Assembly (NCBI GenBank): GCA_024036415.1 | Contig: JAMWET010002911.1 | Span: 372,001 to 436,000 of the forward strand | Direction: 5' to 3' | Source of the DNA: Prochilodus magdalenae | Lineage: Eukaryota; Chordata; Actinopteri; Characiformes; Prochilodontidae | Length of the DNA stretch: 64,000 nucleotides | Part shown: in pieces, positions 58,778 through 64,000 of the stretch | How positions within the stretch are numbered: position 1 is the stretch's first letter | Layout of the letters: every line of letters begins with the position of its first letter | The notes under the pieces: model-generated | Databases searched by the model: none | Told to the model about the DNA's origin: nothing | The model's input: only the letters and a program-made list of their open reading frames with translations | Made by a program: the position numbers and the translations under genes

Positions 58778-59480
58778 AGAAGCCCTGGATCAATGGTCGG
58801 GCTACAGCCTACAACACTAATGACCTGACTGGATATAAGAAGGCCAGATATGACCTTTTGAGGACCATCAGGCTGGCCTAAAGGAACTATAGGAACAGTG
58901 GAGTCTAACAATCTTGGGTCTGATCTTAGACTCATGCGGAATGGACTTTGCACTATCGCTGATTACAAAGGTTATGCTTGTTTGAGGCAAGATGAGACTG
59001 CCCACAGAGACAAGGTCAGTGCCCTGTCAGAGTGGTGCTACTACAACAATCTCTGTCTGAACATCAGCAAAACTAAGGAGATGATCGTGGACTACAACGA
59101 TGCAGAGGAGTGTTTATTCTCCCCTGTACATCAATGGAGCTGGAGTGAAGTAAGCTGTCTTAGGTCCCTTAGTGTACACCAGTATATGACCTCACTCCAC
59201 ACCAACAAAATAGTGAGATCTTCCCGTCAGCGGCTCTTCTTCCTGCGAAGGCTCAGGAAGTTTGGTCTGCCTCCTGACATCATCATCAACTTCTACAGAT
59301 GCACCATAGTGAGCATCCTCACGGCCTGCATCGCTGTCTGGTAATGCAACTGCACTGCCTATGACGGAAAGTCCCTGAAGAGAGTGGTGAGGACAGTGAA
59401 GTCCATCTTTGAAAACAAACTTTCAGACTTACTGGACATCTACCAATCCTGCTGCCTGAGGAAAATTCTATGACAAAATT
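58778..59480 (+). pseudogene. LINE ORF2 fragment (linker and reverse-transcriptase C-terminus)
   Basis: Blocks run KPWINGRATAYN, KKARYDLLRTIRLA, then VSALSEWCYYNNLCLNISKT, KEMIVDY, SRQRLFFLRRLRKFGLPPDI and FYRCTIVSILTACIAVW, followed past a stop by SLKRVVRTVKSI. The middle of the reverse transcriptase (motifs A-C) is deleted. It belongs to the same fish LINE group as 49640-50500. Confidence 0.8.
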
Positions 59481-60539
59481 TATTGCATTATCAGTACATA
59501 AAAACTAAATGTTGACGTGATAAAAATTAAAAAAATTTTATAGAATACAAAAAGTAGATATAATAATATAAATTTGATATAAAAACATATTCAGACATGT
59601 TTAAAAGAGGGATGGGGCTAGCATTTAATTTATCTTGCGATCTTAATCATTCTTTTGTCATACGGTCTACAGGCTGAATAGACTAGAGAGGTAGTCACTT
59701 AGGTAGTTTTCCACAATCCACTAAAAATGCAATTCTATCCAAATTCATAGCTTTTCAAATACTATTACATTTATTAATTTAATGATACTAAAGGACAACT
59801 TGTGAAACCACTTGTAATTCTGTGTGTAAGTTTATGTGGCGTCATAGCTTGAAACGTCATCATGCTTTTTTGCTTATTGGCTTTAGTGAATCTGACCACC
59901 AGGTTTTCCACTAAGTGTTAGCAATGTTTAGGTGTTTTATCAAAATTTAAATTTTTTGGTCAATGAACAACCTGCTAGACCCCTCTGCACTGCCATTTAA
60001 TTCGATGCAAACTTAAACCGAGAATCAAACTGGTAAAATCGAAATAGATCATGGAAACGTGCACTGAACAGGTATTTTCTCCTCTGAAGTTTGCTTTGCC
60101 AAGTTGTCTGTCAAAACTCCTGTTCCACCTTAAACTGTGCTCTATTCTGGTGTTTGCGTTACACGGCTGCACCATTTAAGGTGGACAGGATATTTTCTTT
60201 AAGAAAACTTGCAAATATGAGGCCAGTTTTAGCCTCAAAGTTACACAAAGCCAGAGAATACAGCAAACCTATAAACCTAAGCCTGATCAGCGAAGGCCAA
60301 TCACTAATCACTGGCACAGCAGGCATGATCAGTGTCTGTTCAGGTCCTACCTGTAATGTACTGAAGTAATGTTAGGTGTTTGCCTTGACAACAACAGTGT
60401 TTTGTGCTAGGATAGTGTGAAAAAAACAGTCTACAGGGTAGTCTCACCGTTAAACCTCCACATTTTTATCTTTTATCCACTACTTGAATTTTAAATTCCA
60501 CATTCTCGTTTGATATGTGGAAAATTGGTGGCAAAGTAG

Positions 60540-60800
60540 AGGTTAATGATTGGCAAAAAAGGGTGATTGCATTGAGGCATGACAAAGGCCATAGTGAGAA
60601 GGAAGTAGCTGAATTTGCAGGTGTCTTGAAGTGTACAGTCATACAGGTCTACAGGAAATTCTCCTAAGATTTGTGCCAGGGAAGGCACCCACCAAATCTG
60701 ACTGAACTGCAGAATTATTTGATGCAAGATTGGCTGAACATTGATGTCATTTAAATCCAGAAATTTGTCCAGTCCATACCAACTTAAATCTCAGCTGCTA
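60540..60800 (+). pseudogene. Tc1-like transposase N-terminal remnant
   Basis: The frame VEVNDWQKRVIALRHDKGHS then EKEVAEFAGVLKCTVIQVYR is a helix-turn-helix start of a Tc1-type transposase. A stop follows RKFS. It is related to the fragment at 48030. Confidence 0.55.
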
Positions 60801-61200
60801 TTTGTGCTTGTAGAGGTATTGCTCTGGTCTGCCATAGCCACTCTAATGTTGTGTTTATCAAATAGCCCTAATAAATAGATTTGAATATTTACTCATTGTA
60901 TTTATTCTGTTTACCTTTGTGATTCATATGCATGTTTTCCTGCTGTTTATTATTACTTCAATCTATGTTACCTTTTAACATCTTAATTTTTTTTATCTCT
61001 GTTGCCGTTGCTAATTTCTGATTCTGATATGTGCTTATACAATTTTCCTCAAATGTGTTTGTCATTTAAAATATATATATATATATATATATACATACAT
61101 AAAATATTTACAACCTAAAATACCTACATGCACTTCTTCCACATTAAACCCATTCTGTATAAATAATAATTATTTTGTAATAATAGTAATACTACACATA

Positions 61201-61201
<1 letters not shown>

Positions 61202-61244
<43 letters not shown>
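61202..61244. repeat. (TG)n microsatellite
   Basis: About 21 TG units, followed by a T-rich stretch. A shorter (AT)n tract lies at 61070-61092. Confidence 0.97.
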
Positions 61245-61247
<3 letters not shown>

Positions 61248-62540
61248 TTATATATATTTTTTATTTTTTATTTTTTTTTCATGGATGATACTCTTGATAT
61301 GTACCAAGAACTTGATAGTACACTTTGTAGTATAGCGTACTCCTGGACAATGTCCAATCGCTATTCCAGTTTTAAGCATGATTTAACTTCTAAACATTAT
61401 TTAGCCCTTCTTTCCCAAAAGAAATATTACTACTGTATTACTTGTTCAAATTTTAGAGAAAATTAAGAGACTGCAGTTATGTCGAATGTCAGGTAAAAGA
61501 GAAAAATTTTACCAGTTAATTAACACAGGCAGAGGAAACTGACAGAACAAAAGAAGTTAGCCATGGATAGATACAGTTTTATAAAGAAGAAAAGATAAAT
61601 AGTAATACAGTAATTTGGTGAGAGCAGGTAATAATACAATTAAATGGACAGAAACATTGATAGTAATACAGTTATATGAAGTATGATTGATAGATACATA
61701 GATAGATAGTAATAGAGTTTTATGGAGAGGATTATATAGATAAAATACAAATATATAGAGTGGAAGAGAGGCATAGCGAGAGAGTTTTTAATGGCTACAG
61801 TGTGATGGAGAGGGATACATAGTAATACAGAATTTTGGTGTGAGAAGAGAGATCTTTAATAGATAATACATTTTTACACTTTTATGGAGGGAAACATAGA
61901 TACCTTATCCTCTTCAGGGACCAATAACGAGTCAGTTTTTACCCTTAGACTTAAACCTGTCGCTGTTTAAACTGGTTTTAACCGGTTCTTCATGTATTTG
62001 ACTATTTATGTTTCTCTTATCTTTCTTCTGTTTCTGTTATGTCAATCTATTTCTCTGTCTATTTATGTATCTGTCTGTCTGTCTGTCTGTCTGCCTGTCT
62101 ATCATTATTATTATGATTCTGAATTACGTTAAGAAACTTCATATTATCTAAGAGAGAGGAGATAGCACTGCTACGTCAGTATATTTGCTCTGTCAGTGGC
62201 TTAATAAGGTGTTTAAATCATATTAGCACTGGGAGAATATAAGCTACAAAGTGAGATATCTACTGTGTGGGAATTTACCAAATTTATTTGTTATTATTTA
62301 TTTAAATAATATATTTTTAACACATTAATGGGGTAGATGAGTGCTGTTAAACATTCTTCTGTTCTTTGGCAAAGTCTGGGGAGTCTGTGGTACAATGGAT
62401 TGGTTAGTAGGACTGTGACGATACCACCACTTAAACACTCACTGTTTACATGATAGAACGGTCACATAGACACACCTATAGAAGTACAGTGTTGCATGTG
62501 TAACATGGGATATATCATAGAAAGCATTACTATCCAAATG
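61245..62540. other. Presumed gnal intron 5, simple-sequence-rich
   Basis: 61550-61900 has loosely repeated units of the form GATAGTAATACAGTTTTATG, an old degenerate tandem array. 62070-62100 has (TGTC)n. No gene was recognised. Confidence 0.5.
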
Positions 62541-63039
62541 TACAACTGTCCAATGGCTGTCCACTGGTGCTTACTGATTATGTCTGGCTAGAATTGCCTG
62601 GAATTGTCCATTCGAACAAAGTTGCTCTGGCAAAATCACATTCAATGCAAGAGGCCCCACACACATATTCTGCAGATCAGCGCAGCATTCCTTAGCTGCC
62701 ATGGCAGATGGGAGCAAAAGACTTACCAGAGTGCTTCTGTCCCTCTTGTGTGGCGCAGACCCCATGAAGCAAAAAGCCCCTGCTGTCAACTAGGCACTAT
62801 GCTGGCTGATGGTGTTTTCATACCGGTGTAGGTTGTGTTCTTATGGCATAGTTTGGCCGGCTGTGTTTCACTTCTTGGTGACTATATGTGTTGGGAAATA
62901 AAATGATGACATTAATTATCTCAATAAAAATATATCACATAAACAAAGATACAATAAAGGTTCGATATTAAAGTCCAGTTTCAGACTTTGGCTTTCTGCT
63001 TGCTAACTTTGTCCTTTGCAAGCAAGATTTGTGACACCA

Positions 63040-63220
63040 CTATGCTTTACAACCATCTCTCCCCAGCTACCTCTAGAGTCCAATTTAGCCAGGTTTGCAA
63101 CCTTTTGTGGGCTTCATACACCCCACGATGAAAGAATATTCCAGGAGGATAATGCACTGTTTCATTGGGTTCAGACAAATGGTGTGGCCAAAATGTTTGC
63201 ATGACACGAGCTCAATCAAG
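63040..63220 (+). pseudogene. Tc1-like transposase DDE-domain remnant
   Basis: HDERIFQEDNALFHWVQTNGVAKMF matches the second-Asp block of Tc1 enzymes ('Q.DNAP.H.A..V..W'). Flanking frames are broken. A possibly related remnant on the minus strand at 62571-62789 could not be aligned. Confidence 0.5.
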
Positions 63221-64000
63221 GCATTCCACTGTCAGGCCTCGTTTGTGCTCCGATAATTCATGTCACCTTGCCATGAGCACACTGGCCAGTTTTCAACCTT
63301 ATCTACAAGATAACACCTCACAACGTATGCAGCTTTTGGTGTTCCTAAGCCGCCCACTGAAGTAATGCCCCTTCATAATCTATTTACATACTGCTATTAC
63401 ATTCTGACTGTTGGATTGTTAGTGTAATACATATGTGTATATAATGGCAATCCTTACTTTCCCTTTACATAAAACAGCACAACAGGGGCTAAAGCCCAAC
63501 ACAGTCTAGTTAGTTTAGTTTAATGTGATGAACTAAAGATGTTGTTGCTGCAGATCTTGCAGGTTTGAACGCCTTTTAGTCGTAACGAGTGGTATGAGAA
63601 CATTTAAGCTTCAGATTGAGTTTAAAGACACTAGCACTCGGTAATGAGCTCCACCCCAGCTTAAGCATCATATGAATATTGCAGTAATGCAGTTATCATC
63701 ACAGCTTTACAGGTTAGTATTGTACTCTTTGTGCACCTAATTGCATTTCTGCATGATAACTACATCACTAGGCTACTTTATTTAAAAAAGGACTATTCAT
63801 TGGTAATCACAGCGTATTCAAGAAATTAGTCACATTCACATTTGTGCTACAAAGCCCTGCTCTTATAAGGTCATGCTGAGCTGGGTCATCAGATTTGAGA
63901 CATGCATTGATCATTCTAGAAGCAGTTGTAAAGATGGATGCATTTTGGTTTTTTTTTGCACAGACCACAGTCTTTGCAGCTATTTTTTTACACTGTTAGA

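Noticed and set aside
55511..64000. Next gnal exon (after CAHY)
   Set aside because: I looked for a frame continuing F-L-x-K/R-I-D with an acceptor and a later D-x-x-G block and found none by eye. A search with the gnal protein would settle it.

Overview
This window is eukaryotic and almost certainly from a teleost fish. Its genes are split by GT-AG introns. It is AT-rich with long (AT)n microsatellites. It is crowded with fish-type transposons: Tc1-like elements, an L2-type LINE with its tRNA-derived SINE, L1, Ty3/gypsy and palindromic MITEs. The protein genes match vertebrate families exon by exon. I cannot name the species; an otophysan (characin, catfish or relative) is a guess from the repeat style.

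Three protein genes can be reconstructed, all on the + strand. (1) psme1 (PA28-alpha, proteasome activator) is complete in 11 coding exons at 3190-6896, with an interferon-response element (ISRE core) about 140 bp upstream of the ATG and a poly(A) signal downstream. (2) A tmem14-family gene (tmem14a/c type) is complete in 4 coding exons at 23263-35129, encoding a 108-aa multi-span membrane protein. Its 9-kb first coding intron holds a tRNA-derived SINE, a deleted gypsy element, a decayed L1 and a palindromic MITE. (3) gnal (G-protein alpha-olf) is incomplete at its 3' end. It has two alternative coding first exons: a long XL-olf-type exon (37655-38120) and a short canonical exon (44465-44603). 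Both splice to the same P-loop exon at 44825. Shared exons run to 55510; the rest of the gene lies beyond the window or was not detected.

Layout: 1-3000, decayed Harbinger transposase, then the psme1 promoter; 3000-7060, psme1; 7-23 kb, intergenic DNA with LTRs, LINE pieces, a palindromic MITE and a Tc1 element (13180-15694) invaded by an L2-type LINE; 23-35.5 kb, the tmem14 gene; 35.6-36.5 kb, a large foldback element; 37.6-55.5 kb, gnal with transposon-rich introns; 55.5-64 kb, presumed gnal intron with a duplicated 280-bp block, a LINE fragment and Tc1-like remnants.

Nothing here looks like a wholly new biological system. The most informative signals are the two gnal first exons (with upstream ORFs before the short one), the psme1 ISRE, the LINE/SINE pair sharing one 3' tail, and the nested or folded transposons. 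The three genes act in different processes (antigen-processing proteasome, membrane protein, olfactory/striatal cAMP signalling), and I see no functional link between them. All splice sites were read by eye from GT-AG signals, reading frame and family similarity.
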